Assembly (NCBI RefSeq): GCF_003696265.1
Contig: NZ_RFFH01000015.1
Span: forward strand, 1-64,000
Length of the DNA stretch: 64,000 nucleotides
Reading direction: 5' to 3'
From: Nocardia stercoris
Lineage (GTDB): Bacteria > Actinomycetota > Actinomycetes > Mycobacteriales > Mycobacteriaceae
Shown here: one piece after another, positions 7,789-16,397 of the stretch
Numbering within the stretch: position 1 is the first letter of the stretch
How the letters are laid out: the number at the start of each line of letters is the position of its first letter
Made by a program: the position numbers and the translations under genes
The notes under the pieces: generated by a model
The model's input: only the letters and a program-made list of their open reading frames with translations
Database searches by the model: none
What the model was told of the DNA's origin: nothing

Positions 7789-8726
7789 ACGCGGAGGGCC
7801 TCCCGTTGCTGCAGGTCGGCGAGCACGATGCGAAGCAGCTGCTCCGCGCGCATCCGCTGCCATTCCAGGATGGAGTGCGGGCTGAACCGCGCTTCCTCGA
7901 ACAGGGTGACCAGTTCGCGGGCGGACCCGTCGCGCAGCGCGCCCAGGTCGAAGGCCCGCGCGAGGACCTCGGCGGGGGTGTCGGAGACCAGCGGCGCGGT
8001 GGCGCGGATCTGCGAGAGACCGCGTTCGACCGCGACGTAGCAGGCGATGATGGCGGTGCGCGGGTCGTCGCCGGAGGCGATCATGGCCGCCAGGCCCATT
8101 TCCGCGACCTCGGCCAGGGTGGTCGGGGCCTCGGGGTGCACCAGTTCGCTCTCGACCTCCGGCACCGGGGCCTTGCGGGTGCTCACCGCGACCACGACCA
8201 GCCCGGCGATCGCCACCAGGATCAGCGCGGCCGCGGACACGCCCGCGATCAGCAGTGCCTGACCGGCCAGCGGGGGCGCTCCGGCCAGCGGATTCTGGGT
8301 CGGTACCGGTGCTTCACCGGTCGGTGTGGGCGTCGAGGTGGGTGCCGGGACCCGCGCGGGGGGCGTGGTGTTGCTGCCGGAGATGCCGTAGACGGCCCAG
8401 CCGATGGCGGTCAGGACGGCGACCGCGGCGACCGCGATCACCGCGAACAGGGCACCCCGGCTGCTGCCGACCGGCCGCGCGGTGCGCTCCTGGCCGACCG
8501 GCAGGGCCAGCGGCAACCGATGCTGGCTGGTGACGATGCCGGCCAGCAGAATCACAATGGATACCAAGCACAACACCGGCATCAGGGCTACGGTGAGGAT
8601 TGTCGGATTCGCGGTGGCGTGGAGACCGCCGGTGCCGGGAATGTAGCCCCGCACGGTGAGGACAGCGAGAGCCAGCAGCGCGATCAAACCGATCGCGCGC
8701 GGTAACACTGTTCCTACCGCTGCCAC
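7785..8726 (-). CDS. DUF4129 transglutaminase-like C-terminal domain membrane protein
   Basis: A 313-residue protein with three or four N-terminal spans, a Pro/Thr-rich extracytoplasmic linker (TPPARVPAPTSTPTPTG), another span, and a cytoplasmic C-terminal domain containing AIIACYVAVERGL and the hydrophobic-helix pattern of DUF4129. The start is placed at GTG 8726 because GGGAG lies six bases upstream; a longer in-frame GTG at 8810 has no ribosome site. DUF4129 is typically found with MoxR, DUF58 and transglutaminase-like proteins. It is the first gene of the five-gene operon running down to 4524. Confidence 0.82.
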   Translation of the reverse strand: MAAVGTVLPRAIGLIALLALAVLTVRGYIPGTGGLHATANPTILTVALMPVLCLVSIVILLAGIVTSQHRLPLALPVGQERTARPVGSSRGALFAVIAVAAVAVLTAIGWAVYGISGSNTTPPARVPAPTSTPTPTGEAPVPTQNPLAGAPPLAGQALLIAGVSAAALILVAIAGLVVVAVSTRKAPVPEVESELVHPEAPTTLAEVAEMGLAAMIASGDDPRTAIIACYVAVERGLSQIRATAPLVSDTPAEVLARAFDLGALRDGSARELVTLFEEARFSPHSILEWQRMRAEQLLRIVLADLQQREALRV

Positions 8727-8844
8727 CGGGTACTCCCAAATCTTCGGTACTGCCGCAAAACCAGCAACATCGTTACATGCCGAACGGTTCGTCAGGTCCG
8801 AAATGGCCACAGTCGGTACAGGCGTATGGCGCGTCGCCCGTGCC

Positions 8845-9816
8845 TCAAATCATAGTCGCCCGTCCAGTTCGCGGCAGCGGCTGCGCCAGCTCACCGAGCC
8901 GGCTCACGGTCCGGAACAGGTCCGGAACCAGGGCAATCGAGCGGCCTTGGTCCGCCGGCGGCACATCCGCGTAGACGACCACTTCACGGTCGGCGTCATA
9001 GAGCACGTCGATCAGATTCACCCACCGCATGACGACATCCGGCGGCACCGTACCGAGTTCCGGAACGCCGGTGATCGTCCAGCGCCGGAATTCGCGCACC
9101 GGTGCCAGGAAGTCCGAAGCAGCCAGGGGATTCATGCACAGTGCCTCGAATTCGACGGTGACACAGTCATGGTCGATCTCCACCGGCACCATTCGATGCC
9201 CGATTTCGAGCTCGGCATTCGCCACGAGCGCCGGCGCGGGCTCGACCAGGTACCGGCCCGCGCGAAACCCCTTGTCCGACACCACGCCTCGGGTGCGGTA
9301 GTCCAGCGGACCGTCCACCGCGACCACGTCCAGATTCGCCCGGATCAGTGCGATCGTGGGCAGGAACCCGTCGTGGAACAACGGATTCGGCATCAACCCC
9401 TCCGGCGGGTAGTTCGAGGTCACCACCAGCGCGACCTTCCCCGCGAACACCGTCTCCAGCAGCCGCGTCAACAGCACCCCGTCTCCCACGTCGTGCACAT
9501 GGAACTCGTCGATACACAACAGCCGCGCCCCACCCAGCAGCGCCTCGGTCGCCGCCGGCACCGACCCGTGCTCCCGGATCCCGTCGTGCAGCCGCGCCAG
9601 CAGATCGTGGAAGTGATACCGCTTCATCCGCCCGACCCCGGCGCAGAACCGATCCATCACCATCGTCTTCCCGCGCCCCGCCCGCCCGTGCAGGTACACC
9701 CCGCGCGGCGCGGTCCGCCCGAACCACCGAGTCCGCCGCAACTCCCCCGCCAGCCGCTCCAACCGCTCCGCCGCCGCCTGCTGCGCCGGGTCGAGAACCA
9801 CCGCACCGGCCTCCAT
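8845..9816 (-). CDS. zapE: AFG1/ZapE-family ATPase
   Basis: A 323-residue P-loop ATPase with Walker A GRAGRGKT (44-51), Walker B LLCIDEFHV (99-107) and the family motif VTSNYPPEGLMPNPLFHDGFLP. Bacterial ZapE stimulates Z-ring constriction and the eukaryotic AFG1 relatives assist mitochondrial protein quality control. ATG at 9816 has GGAGG six bases upstream. It is a single gene; an 18-base palindrome at 9834-9851 lies just before the ribosome site. Confidence 0.88.
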   Translation of the reverse strand: MEAGAVVLDPAQQAAAERLERLAGELRRTRWFGRTAPRGVYLHGRAGRGKTMVMDRFCAGVGRMKRYHFHDLLARLHDGIREHGSVPAATEALLGGARLLCIDEFHVHDVGDGVLLTRLLETVFAGKVALVVTSNYPPEGLMPNPLFHDGFLPTIALIRANLDVVAVDGPLDYRTRGVVSDKGFRAGRYLVEPAPALVANAELEIGHRMVPVEIDHDCVTVEFEALCMNPLAASDFLAPVREFRRWTITGVPELGTVPPDVVMRWVNLIDVLYDADREVVVYADVPPADQGRSIALVPDLFRTVSRLGELAQPLPRTGRATMI

Positions 9817-9833
9817 GACCCACCTCCTGACTT

Positions 9834-9851
9834 CCTCTACTTTTATAGAGG
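9834..9851 (-). promoter_or_regulatory. Palindrome upstream of the ZapE-like gene
   Basis: CCTCTA-CTTTTA-TAGAGG is a perfect 6-bp inverted repeat with an AT-rich centre, unusual in this GC-rich sequence, 17 bases before the start codon. Read on the minus strand the centre contains CTATAAAAG, which could serve as -10, so this may be an operator-promoter; a leader hairpin is the alternative. Confidence 0.4.
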
Positions 9852-9995
9852 ATCAGCGGGTGAGCGCAGGCCGACCATGACCGAGAACACAGGCATCAGA
9901 AGGATGTACAGGCAGTCGTCACCGATTCCGCACGGGCACAGCACCTTGCAAGGCGATCGAAGACCCGGACCGACGAGCCCGCCGGCACGACCTCC

Positions 9996-10154
9996 TCAGC
10001 GTGCGATCTTGGTGGCAAGCACCGCCATGTCGACCTCGACGACCTCACCTGCCGCGAGCTGCGCGATCCCGACGGTGAGCCGTTGCGCGTTCACCGATGA
10101 GCGGAGCAGATAGCGGAGTTCGTCCGAGGAACCGAACTCATCGTCGATATTCAA
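9996..10154 (-). CDS. Small frame of 52 codons with TTG start, function unknown
   Basis: TTG at 10154, six bases after GGAG, opens a frame ending at TGA 9996. The product contains SSDELRYLLRSSVNAQRLTVG and ends VVEVDMAVLATKIAR. It resembles the small acidic antitoxin-like or DNA-binding proteins found beside nucleases but I cannot assign a family. It lies directly downstream of the Rpn-type nuclease. The rest of 9852-10199 holds nothing else I can support. Confidence 0.25.
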   Translation of the reverse strand: MNIDDEFGSSDELRYLLRSSVNAQRLTVGIAQLAAGEVVEVDMAVLATKIAR

Positions 10155-10199
10155 GCAGGGCTCCGTCCTGGCTCATCGCGCACAAATTCCGGACCTGTC

Positions 10200-11201
10200 T
10201 CAGCAAGCAAGCAGCTCATCGATACTGCCCGCGTCGAAGATACTTTCCAACCAACCCTGAACCCGCTCCCGGGACGCACTGCGAATCGTCGCGACCGCAT
10301 CGGGCGGAACCGGCGCCTTGAACCTCTTCACCAATTGCTTCAGCAGCGTATCGACTTCAGCCTGCGCAACGCCCTGCTTCACACCCTGCGCAACGAGTTC
10401 GTCGGCGGCGGTCATGAGTGCCTCCTTGGCGGACGGGCCGATCTCTCCTACGAGCGGCTCGAGGCTGGTCCCGGACGTATTACCTACCTTCAAAATGTAC
10501 GCCATGAACGCCAGCAGATCGCCCGGCGTCAGGTCGCGGAACAGGTCCATGTCGGTGCGGAGATCGATGTGCAGCTGGTGGTTGTGGTAGGCGATTCGTT
10601 CCACGATCATCAGCAGCCGTACCACGTCGGGGACCGGGCGCCGACGTAGCGCCTCGAGGTCGATCGCGGCGACGTCCTCGAGGAGGAACCGGAAGTTCGG
10701 CAGATAGGGGGCAAGCCGGTCTCGCGCCGCCGTCGGCAACATGCGCAGATCGATCAGATCCGCCAAGGCGGTGGGGTCGGTCCACATGGTGCCATCGGGT
10801 CCGGTGTGGACGACGATCGGGATGAACGGAGGCAGCAGCTTGGGCTGCTTCATACCCTTGGCTTCCGCGCAGTCGTCGAGGAACTTGCGCCAGAACTGGG
10901 TCGCGTATTCCGCCATCCGTAGCGCCATGAACCGGTCGCCGCGCGCCTGGTGCTCGATCAGCAGGTAGAGATAGACCTCCTCGTCCCCACCGATCAGGCG
11001 AGCCCGGTACAGCAGGTCGGTGAACCGGTCCCGTAATTGCTCGGAGACGAACCCGCCGGGGATCAGTTCCAAGGTGGACCAATCGATGCATCCCACAACT
11101 TCTTCGGGCAGGATGACCTGCAATTCGCTTGCGGCATTCGCGGGTCGGGACAGGATGCGGCGAAACAGCGTGTCGTGCGGGTTCTTCGGCCCACTGGTCA
11201 T
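10200..11201 (-). CDS. Rpn-family recombination-promoting nuclease / PD-(D/E)XK putative transposase
   Basis: A 333-residue protein of the Rpn/YhgA-like family (PF04754), whose E. coli members are DNA endonucleases that raise RecA-independent recombination. Evidence is the N-terminal HDTLFRRILSRP, the nuclease core EVYLYLLIEHQARGDRFMALRMAEY with the D/E-x-Q type motif (IEHQ), and PPFIPIVVHTG. ATG at 11201. It stands alone between the MoxR block and ltp2, consistent with an accessory gene inserted in the steroid region. Rpn copies often behave as selfish or phase-variable genes; no flanking target duplications are visible. Confidence 0.8.
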   Translation of the reverse strand: MTSGPKNPHDTLFRRILSRPANAASELQVILPEEVVGCIDWSTLELIPGGFVSEQLRDRFTDLLYRARLIGGDEEVYLYLLIEHQARGDRFMALRMAEYATQFWRKFLDDCAEAKGMKQPKLLPPFIPIVVHTGPDGTMWTDPTALADLIDLRMLPTAARDRLAPYLPNFRFLLEDVAAIDLEALRRRPVPDVVRLLMIVERIAYHNHQLHIDLRTDMDLFRDLTPGDLLAFMAYILKVGNTSGTSLEPLVGEIGPSAKEALMTAADELVAQGVKQGVAQAEVDTLLKQLVKRFKAPVPPDAVATIRSASRERVQGWLESIFDAGSIDELLAC

Positions 11202-11273
11202 AGCGGGAAAGTATCACGGACCGTCGATATGCCGGCCGCGGCATCGAGTGCGTTCGGCGCCACGCACAACGAC

Positions 11274-11303
11274 AGCGGCACCCCGGGATTCCGGGGTGCC
11301 GCT
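11274..11303 (-). terminator. Terminator of the ltp2 operon
   Basis: AGCGGCACCCCGG and CCGGGGTGCCGCT form a 13-bp perfect stem with a four-base loop, 22 bases beyond the ltp2 stop codon. Confidence 0.75.
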
Positions 11304-11324
11304 GGTCGTATTCGGTTGTCTCGC

Positions 11325-12497
11325 TCAGGCTCCCACGAGCACCAGGCCCGACGTCGGCACACCGGTACCGGCAGTCACCAACATCCGGTCCAACCCCTCG
11401 ACCTGGTTGACCGAGTCGCCGCGGATCTGCCGCACCGCCTCGCAGATGCCGTTCATGCCGTGCAGGTAGGCCTCACCCAGCTGACCGCCGTGGGTGTTGA
11501 TCGGTAGGCGGCCGCCGATCTCCAGCGCGCCGTCGCGGATGAAGTCCTTGGCCTCACCGCGGCCGCAGAAGCCGAGCTCCTCCAGCTGCATGAGCACGTA
11601 CGGGGTGAAGTGGTCGTACAGGATGGCGGCCTGCATGTCCGCCGGGCTCAGTCCGCTCTGCTCCCACAGCTGGCGGCCGACCAGGCTCATCTCCGGCAGA
11701 TTCGCCATCGGGTCGCGGTAGTAGCTGGTCATCACATACTGGTCCTCACCGGAACCCTGTGCGGCAGCGGCGATCACGGCCGACCGGTGCGGCAGGTCGC
11801 GGGCCCGCTCGGCGCTGGTGATCACCAGGGCGACACCGCCGTCGGTCTCCTGGCAGCAGTCCAGCAGGTGCAGCGGCTCGGCGATCCAGCGCGAATTCTG
11901 GTGGTCTTCCAGGGTGATCGGGCGACCGTAGAACGCGGCCTTCGGGTTGGTGGCCGCGTGCTTGCGGTCGACCACCGCGATGCGGCCGAAATCCTCACTG
12001 GTGGCGCCGGTTTCGTGCATGTACCGGCGGGCGACCAGCGCGACCTGGCCGGCCGGGGTGCCCAGGCCCTGCGGGTACGACCACGCGGTATCGGTACCCG
12101 AGGAGGTCGCCAGCGACGCCAGCGTGGGGTTGAACTGCCCGAACCGCTGCCCGGAGCGCTCGTTGAACGCCCGGTAGGCGACCACGACGTCGGCGACCCC
12201 GGTGGCCACCGCCATGGCGGCCTGCTGGATGGTGCCGCAGGCCGCGCCACCGCCGAAACCGATGCGGGAGAAGAACTTCAGCGACGGGATCCCGGCCGCC
12301 CGGGCGACCGCGGCCTCGGTGGAGGTGTCCATGGTGAAGCTGGTGAGCCCGTCCACGTCGGCCGGGGTCAGTCCGGCGTCCGCGATGGCGGCCGTGACCG
12401 CCTCGGCGGCCAGCCGCAGTTCACTGCGCCCGGAGTCCTTGGAGAAATCCGTCGCGCCGATGCCGACGATCGCGGCCTGTCCACTGATGCCGGTCAT
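11325..12497 (-). CDS. ltp2: Steroid side-chain-cleaving retro-aldolase Ltp2
   Basis: A thiolase-superfamily protein of 390 residues that works as an aldolase: with the DUF35 domain of ChsH2 it splits 17-hydroxy-3-oxo-pregnene-20-carboxyl-CoA into androstenedione and propionyl-CoA. Recognisable stretches are AAIVGIGATDFSKDSGRSE at the N terminus, FGGGAACGTIQQAAMAV, AILYDHFTPYVLMQLEELGF and the C-terminal NTHGGQLGEAYLHGMNG, typical of Ltp2 rather than of degradative thiolases. The ATG at 12497 shares its A with the TGA of the preceding fused hydratase, so it is translationally coupled to its partner. Confidence 0.93.
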   Translation of the reverse strand: MTGISGQAAIVGIGATDFSKDSGRSELRLAAEAVTAAIADAGLTPADVDGLTSFTMDTSTEAAVARAAGIPSLKFFSRIGFGGGAACGTIQQAAMAVATGVADVVVAYRAFNERSGQRFGQFNPTLASLATSSGTDTAWSYPQGLGTPAGQVALVARRYMHETGATSEDFGRIAVVDRKHAATNPKAAFYGRPITLEDHQNSRWIAEPLHLLDCCQETDGGVALVITSAERARDLPHRSAVIAAAAQGSGEDQYVMTSYYRDPMANLPEMSLVGRQLWEQSGLSPADMQAAILYDHFTPYVLMQLEELGFCGRGEAKDFIRDGALEIGGRLPINTHGGQLGEAYLHGMNGICEAVRQIRGDSVNQVEGLDRMLVTAGTGVPTSGLVLVGA

Positions 12498-13903
12498 CAG
12501 CCCACCTTCTCTTCATCCAGTGCGACAACAACATTCGCCTTGACGTGGGCGCCGAGTGAGTCCCGCCCGATCACCTCGACGCGCGCCACACCGTCGGCGA
12601 GCTCGGTGACCTTGCCGTTGATGGTCAGCGTGTCACCCGCGTACAGCGGCACACCGAGCCGCAGTGCGATCGACTTGATCCGCGCCTTCGGCCCGGCCCA
12701 GTCGGTGACGAAGCGCTGCATCAGACCGGTGTCGGTGAGGATGTTGACGAAGATGTCCGCCGACCCGCGCTGGTGGGCGAGGTCGCGGTCGTGGTGCACG
12801 TCCTGGAAGTCCCGGGTGGCCAGGGCGGTGCTGACGATGAACGTCGCGCTCGCGTCGATCACCAGCTCGGGCAGTACCGTCCCGACCCGCACCGGGGCAC
12901 CGGGCTCGGGAGCCGGAACCGGCTCGGCCGCAACCGGAGCCGGGGCGGTCTCCTCCTGCGGCGCGTCCGCCGGCACCCAGTACGGCAGCGCCACACCGTC
13001 GAGCTGTTCGAACGCCACCCGCACCGGCTGGCCGATCTGCACCTCGCTCGGCGGGGTGCCGCGCAGCTCACCGAGCACGCGCACACCCTCGTCGAGCTCC
13101 ACGAGCGCGATCACGAACGGGCGCTTGCGACCCGGCACGGCCGGCGCGTGATGGACGACGAAGCTGAACACCGTGCCGGTGCCCGCCGCGACCACGTAGT
13201 CGGTCTCCTTGCCGACCTCCTGCCACAGCGCCGGAATCGGCGGGTGGCGCAGCGTGCCGTCGGGCAGCTGCTGGATCCGCAGCTCACCGAGAGCCGTTCC
13301 GTTCCAGAAGAATTCGGTGTCCCGCGAGATCACCGGCAGCACCCGGTCGCCCGGGTCGACCGCGTCGGCCTTCTTCTTGGCGGTGCCGGGCGCGAACTTC
13401 AGCACCTTGAACAGCATCTCGGTGACCACCTCGTCGCCCACCGACCAGGTGGTCTGCATGGTGGCGAACCAGCCCAGGCCCAGCCCGGTCTGCTTCGGGC
13501 CGGTCACCTCGGCGAGCCGGCTGCGGACCGTGACGGTCTCGCCCAGCCGCAGGTACCGGTGGTAGGTCTGCTCGCAGTCGGTGGCCACGACCGAGGTGAA
13601 CCCGGCGGCGTCGAACGCCTCGTTGACCAGGTTCAGCGGGTCGTCGGCCGGTCGAACACCCTTGAGCCCGAACATGGTCCACACCTGGGCCATGGCCGGC
13701 GGCGCGACGACGCCGGGGTGACCGGCGGCGATCGCGGCGGCCGCATCGGTGTAGATGGGGTTGTCGTCGCCGATCGCCTCGATCCAGTGCCGGATCATCG
13801 GCTGGTTCACCGGGTCCGGCGCCACGCGCGGCGCACAATCGCCCGCCGCCATGATCCGCTCGGCATGCAGAGCCAGATCGGTCTCGGTCATGTTCTCCGA
13901 CAA
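12497..13903 (-). CDS. Fused ChsH2-ChsH1 MaoC hydratase with DUF35 domain
   Basis: This 468-residue protein joins what are two genes in M. tuberculosis (Rv3542c chsH2 and Rv3541c chsH1). Residues about 1-180 form the ChsH2 hot-dog domain (PPAMAQVWTMFGLKG); about 190-310 the DUF35 zinc-ribbon/OB domain ending GVALPYWVPAD; 311-338 an Ala/Pro/Glu linker; and 340-468 the ChsH1 hot-dog domain with STALATRDFQDVHHDRD. The ChsH1-ChsH2 complex hydrates the C17-C20 enoyl-CoA, and DUF35 binds Ltp2, encoded next. The TTG at 13903 has GGAA five bases upstream; ATG at 13891 is an alternative. It follows chsE2 by 14 bases. Confidence 0.92.
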   Translation of the reverse strand: MSENMTETDLALHAERIMAAGDCAPRVAPDPVNQPMIRHWIEAIGDDNPIYTDAAAAIAAGHPGVVAPPAMAQVWTMFGLKGVRPADDPLNLVNEAFDAAGFTSVVATDCEQTYHRYLRLGETVTVRSRLAEVTGPKQTGLGLGWFATMQTTWSVGDEVVTEMLFKVLKFAPGTAKKKADAVDPGDRVLPVISRDTEFFWNGTALGELRIQQLPDGTLRHPPIPALWQEVGKETDYVVAAGTGTVFSFVVHHAPAVPGRKRPFVIALVELDEGVRVLGELRGTPPSEVQIGQPVRVAFEQLDGVALPYWVPADAPQEETAPAPVAAEPVPAPEPGAPVRVGTVLPELVIDASATFIVSTALATRDFQDVHHDRDLAHQRGSADIFVNILTDTGLMQRFVTDWAGPKARIKSIALRLGVPLYAGDTLTINGKVTELADGVARVEVIGRDSLGAHVKANVVVALDEEKVG

Positions 13904-13917
13904 GAGATTTCCTTAAT

Positions 13918-15090
13918 CTAGCGCGGGACGCGGGGCAGTTTGAGACCGGCCGAGGCGATCAGCTCGCGCAGCACCTCGTTGATACCGCCACCGAAGGTGA
14001 GGACCAGGTTCTGCTTGGTCCGGCGGTCCAGCCATTCGAGCAGGTCGGCGGTCGCGGGGTCGGCCGGATCGCCGAAGCGCCCGACTATCTCCTCGGCCAG
14101 CCGGCCCGCCTCCTGCAGCGCCTCGGTGGAGAACACCTTGGTGGCGGCGGCATCGGCGATCACCCGGCCCTGGTCGGCGTCCCCGTGAGTGTCCGCGGCG
14201 GCGACCTGCCAGTTGAGCAGCTCGTTCACCCGGCCCATGGCGTGCAGCCGGCCCAGCGCGCGACGCACCTGCGGCTCACCCGTGACACCTTGCGCGACAG
14301 CCCAATCCTTGACCGCGTCGTACAGCTGCTCCAGCTTGCCGGCCGGTCCGAGGCTGACCCGCTCGTGGTTGAGCTGGGTGGTGATGAGCTTCCAGCCGCC
14401 GTTCTCCGCGCCGACCATCATGTTCGCGGGGACGCGCACATTGTCGAAGTAGGTGGCGTTGGTGTGGTGGGCGCCGTCGATGGTGATGATCGGGGTCCAC
14501 GAGTAGCCGGGGTCCTTGGTGTCCACGATCAGGATCGAGATCCCGCGGTGCCGCGACTCGGTGGTACCGGTCCGGCAGGCCAGCCAGACGTAGTCGGCGT
14601 GGTGGGCACCGGTGGTGAACACCTTCTGCCCGTTGACGATCCAGTCGCCGGTCGCCTCGTCCTTGACCGCGGTGGTCCGCAGCGCCGCGAGGTCGGTTCC
14701 CGCCTCGGGCTCGGAGTAGCCGATCGCGAAATGGACGTCACCGGCGAGGATTCCGGGCAGGAACTTCTGCTTCTGCTCCTCGGTGCCGTACGACTGCAGG
14801 GTCGGGCCGACGGTGAAGATGGTGACCAGCGGCAGCGGAATGTCGGCGCGCACCGCCTCGTTGAAGAAGATCTGCTGTTCGACCGCGCCGAAGCCCTGGC
14901 CGCCGAACTCCTTCGGCCAGCCGACGCCGAGGCGGCCGTCGCGGCCCATCCGGCGCACGACTGCCTGATAGGCGTCGGCGTGCCGGTCCACCAGCATTTC
15001 GGCGTGCTCTTCCGGCGTCACCAGATCGGCGAAGTAGGCACGGAGTTCATCGCGCAGTGCGCGCTGTTCCGGGGTCAGATCGATGTACAT
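13918..15090 (-). CDS. chsE2: Acyl-CoA dehydrogenase ChsE2 (FadE29-like)
   Basis: One subunit of the alpha2beta2 dehydrogenase ChsE1-ChsE2 that oxidises 3-oxo-4-pregnene-20-carboxyl-CoA in the last side-chain cycle. The 390-residue protein starts MYIDLTPEQRALRDELRAYF and contains GYSEPEAGTDLAALRTTA (flavin/substrate motif), GQKVFTTGAHHADYVWLACR, and ends LKLPRVPR, all close to M. tuberculosis FadE29. The start at 15090 lies inside the end of chsE1 (16-base overlap), favouring coupled translation of the two subunits; longer upstream readings lack homology. Confidence 0.93.
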   Translation of the reverse strand: MYIDLTPEQRALRDELRAYFADLVTPEEHAEMLVDRHADAYQAVVRRMGRDGRLGVGWPKEFGGQGFGAVEQQIFFNEAVRADIPLPLVTIFTVGPTLQSYGTEEQKQKFLPGILAGDVHFAIGYSEPEAGTDLAALRTTAVKDEATGDWIVNGQKVFTTGAHHADYVWLACRTGTTESRHRGISILIVDTKDPGYSWTPIITIDGAHHTNATYFDNVRVPANMMVGAENGGWKLITTQLNHERVSLGPAGKLEQLYDAVKDWAVAQGVTGEPQVRRALGRLHAMGRVNELLNWQVAAADTHGDADQGRVIADAAATKVFSTEALQEAGRLAEEIVGRFGDPADPATADLLEWLDRRTKQNLVLTFGGGINEVLRELIASAGLKLPRVPR

Positions 15091-16145
15091 GCGGCCCCCA
15101 GCCGGTCGAGGCACAGCGCGGCGCCGCCGAGCCAGCGAGTGAGATCCTTGGCCTGCGTGGTGTAGCGGGTCAGGGCGTGGGTGACGTCCACACCGATACC
15201 GCCGTGCAGGTGATGACAGGTCTGCAGGGCCGGCGACAGTTCCGCCGCGACCCAATAGGCGAGCACCGCGAGGTCGTCGTCGATGCGAGCCAGCAGCTCC
15301 GGCGACGGGTCGTCCTGGGCCAGCGCCCAGGCCGCCGAGGTGGCGGTGACCGACACCGTGCGGGCGGCGATGTCGACGTCGGCGATCTGCTGCGCGACGG
15401 CCTGGAACTCGGCCAGCGGGCGGCCGAACTGCCGTCGGGTGGCGACGTGCTCGGCCGTGATGGTCAGCGCGCCGCGCAGCAGGCCTTCGGCGGTGGCGCC
15501 GAGTGCGGCGGTCGCGTAGCGCTGCCGGGCGGCCAGGTCGCCGTCGAGCAGGTTCTCGGCGGGGATGCTCACGCCGTCCAGGTGCAGCGAGAACTCGGGG
15601 GCGCCGGTGGAGCTAGGGCTGGGCCGCAGCTCGAGTCCGGGGGCGCCGGCGGGGATCACCGCGAGTCCCGCGCCGGTGGGGACCAGCAGCCAGGCGGCCG
15701 TGTCCGCGTACGGGACCGCGACCTTGCGGCCGGTGACACGGACCTGGTCGCCGGTGACCTCGGCGCGGGTGGTGGGCTCGAGGGTGAGCGGGTGGCCGGG
15801 TTCGTGCCAGGCCGCGGTGAGCACTGCGCCTTCCAGCACGGCAGGGAAGATCTGTTCGGCCAGCTTGGCGGGCAGCGCCGGTCCGGCCAGCAGGGGCAGC
15901 ACGCCGAAGCCGAGGGTGGCCAGCAGTTGCGTGCGGGCGCCGCCGGCGGCGAGTTCGCTCAGCAGCGTGGCGACCTCGCCGATGCCCATCCCGTCGCCAC
16001 CGAACTCCTCCGGCACCGCGAGTCCGGGCAAACCGGCCGCGAGCAGGGTCGGCCACAGCCGTTCGTCCCGCTCTTCGTGACGATCGAGGACATCGGCGAC
16101 GACCGCCGCGACGGCCTGCCTGCCCTCATCCGGCGAGAAGTCCAT
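15075..16145 (-). CDS. chsE1: Acyl-CoA dehydrogenase ChsE1 (FadE28-like)
   Basis: The partner subunit of ChsE2 in the heterotetrameric steroid acyl-CoA dehydrogenase. The 356-residue protein begins MDFSPDEGRQAVAAVVADVL and contains VPEEFGGDGMGIGEVATLLSE, RRQFGRPLAEFQAVAQQIAD and QTCHHLHGGIGVDVTHALTR, the last being the FadE28 version of the FAD-contact motif. ATG at 16145 has GGGGAAG just upstream. It is the first gene of the operon chsE1-chsE2-chsH2H1-ltp2, divergent from kstR; cyp125, its neighbour in M. tuberculosis, is absent here. Confidence 0.92.
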   Translation of the reverse strand: MDFSPDEGRQAVAAVVADVLDRHEERDERLWPTLLAAGLPGLAVPEEFGGDGMGIGEVATLLSELAAGGARTQLLATLGFGVLPLLAGPALPAKLAEQIFPAVLEGAVLTAAWHEPGHPLTLEPTTRAEVTGDQVRVTGRKVAVPYADTAAWLLVPTGAGLAVIPAGAPGLELRPSPSSTGAPEFSLHLDGVSIPAENLLDGDLAARQRYATAALGATAEGLLRGALTITAEHVATRRQFGRPLAEFQAVAQQIADVDIAARTVSVTATSAAWALAQDDPSPELLARIDDDLAVLAYWVAAELSPALQTCHHLHGGIGVDVTHALTRYTTQAKDLTRWLGGAALCLDRLGAACTSI

Positions 16146-16335
16146 ACTCTTCCCCGATCTCCACAGGTGAATGATTCCGATCACCTGTTGGTGTCTGCGT
16201 GCTACGAATCAACTTCGAGTCCAATACAATCCGCACGGGTCTGCGGTAACCCGCCGACCTGCGGGAACGGGCGTTCACCACCGACGACGATGGGGATCAC
16301 CGCGCCCGCGTTTTTCGACGGCGTGACTGGAAACC

Positions 16336-16349
16336 TAGAACATGTTCTA
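16336..16349. promoter_or_regulatory. KstR operator between chsE1 and kstR
   Basis: TAGAACATGTTCTA is a full match to TNNAACNNGTTNNA and a perfect palindrome. It is 48 bases upstream of the kstR start, as expected for autoregulation, and about 190 bases upstream of chsE1, so control of the divergent operon is possible but less certain. Confidence 0.85.
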
Positions 16350-16397
16350 ATGTGACGGTCGGGTCGAAGTCAAGAGGCTGTGAAAGGACATGCGTAG

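Noticed and set aside
16150..16200. Possible second KstR box near chsE1 (GATCACCTGTTGGT region)
   Set aside because: It has three mismatches to the fixed positions of TNNAACNNGTTNNA, no better than chance.
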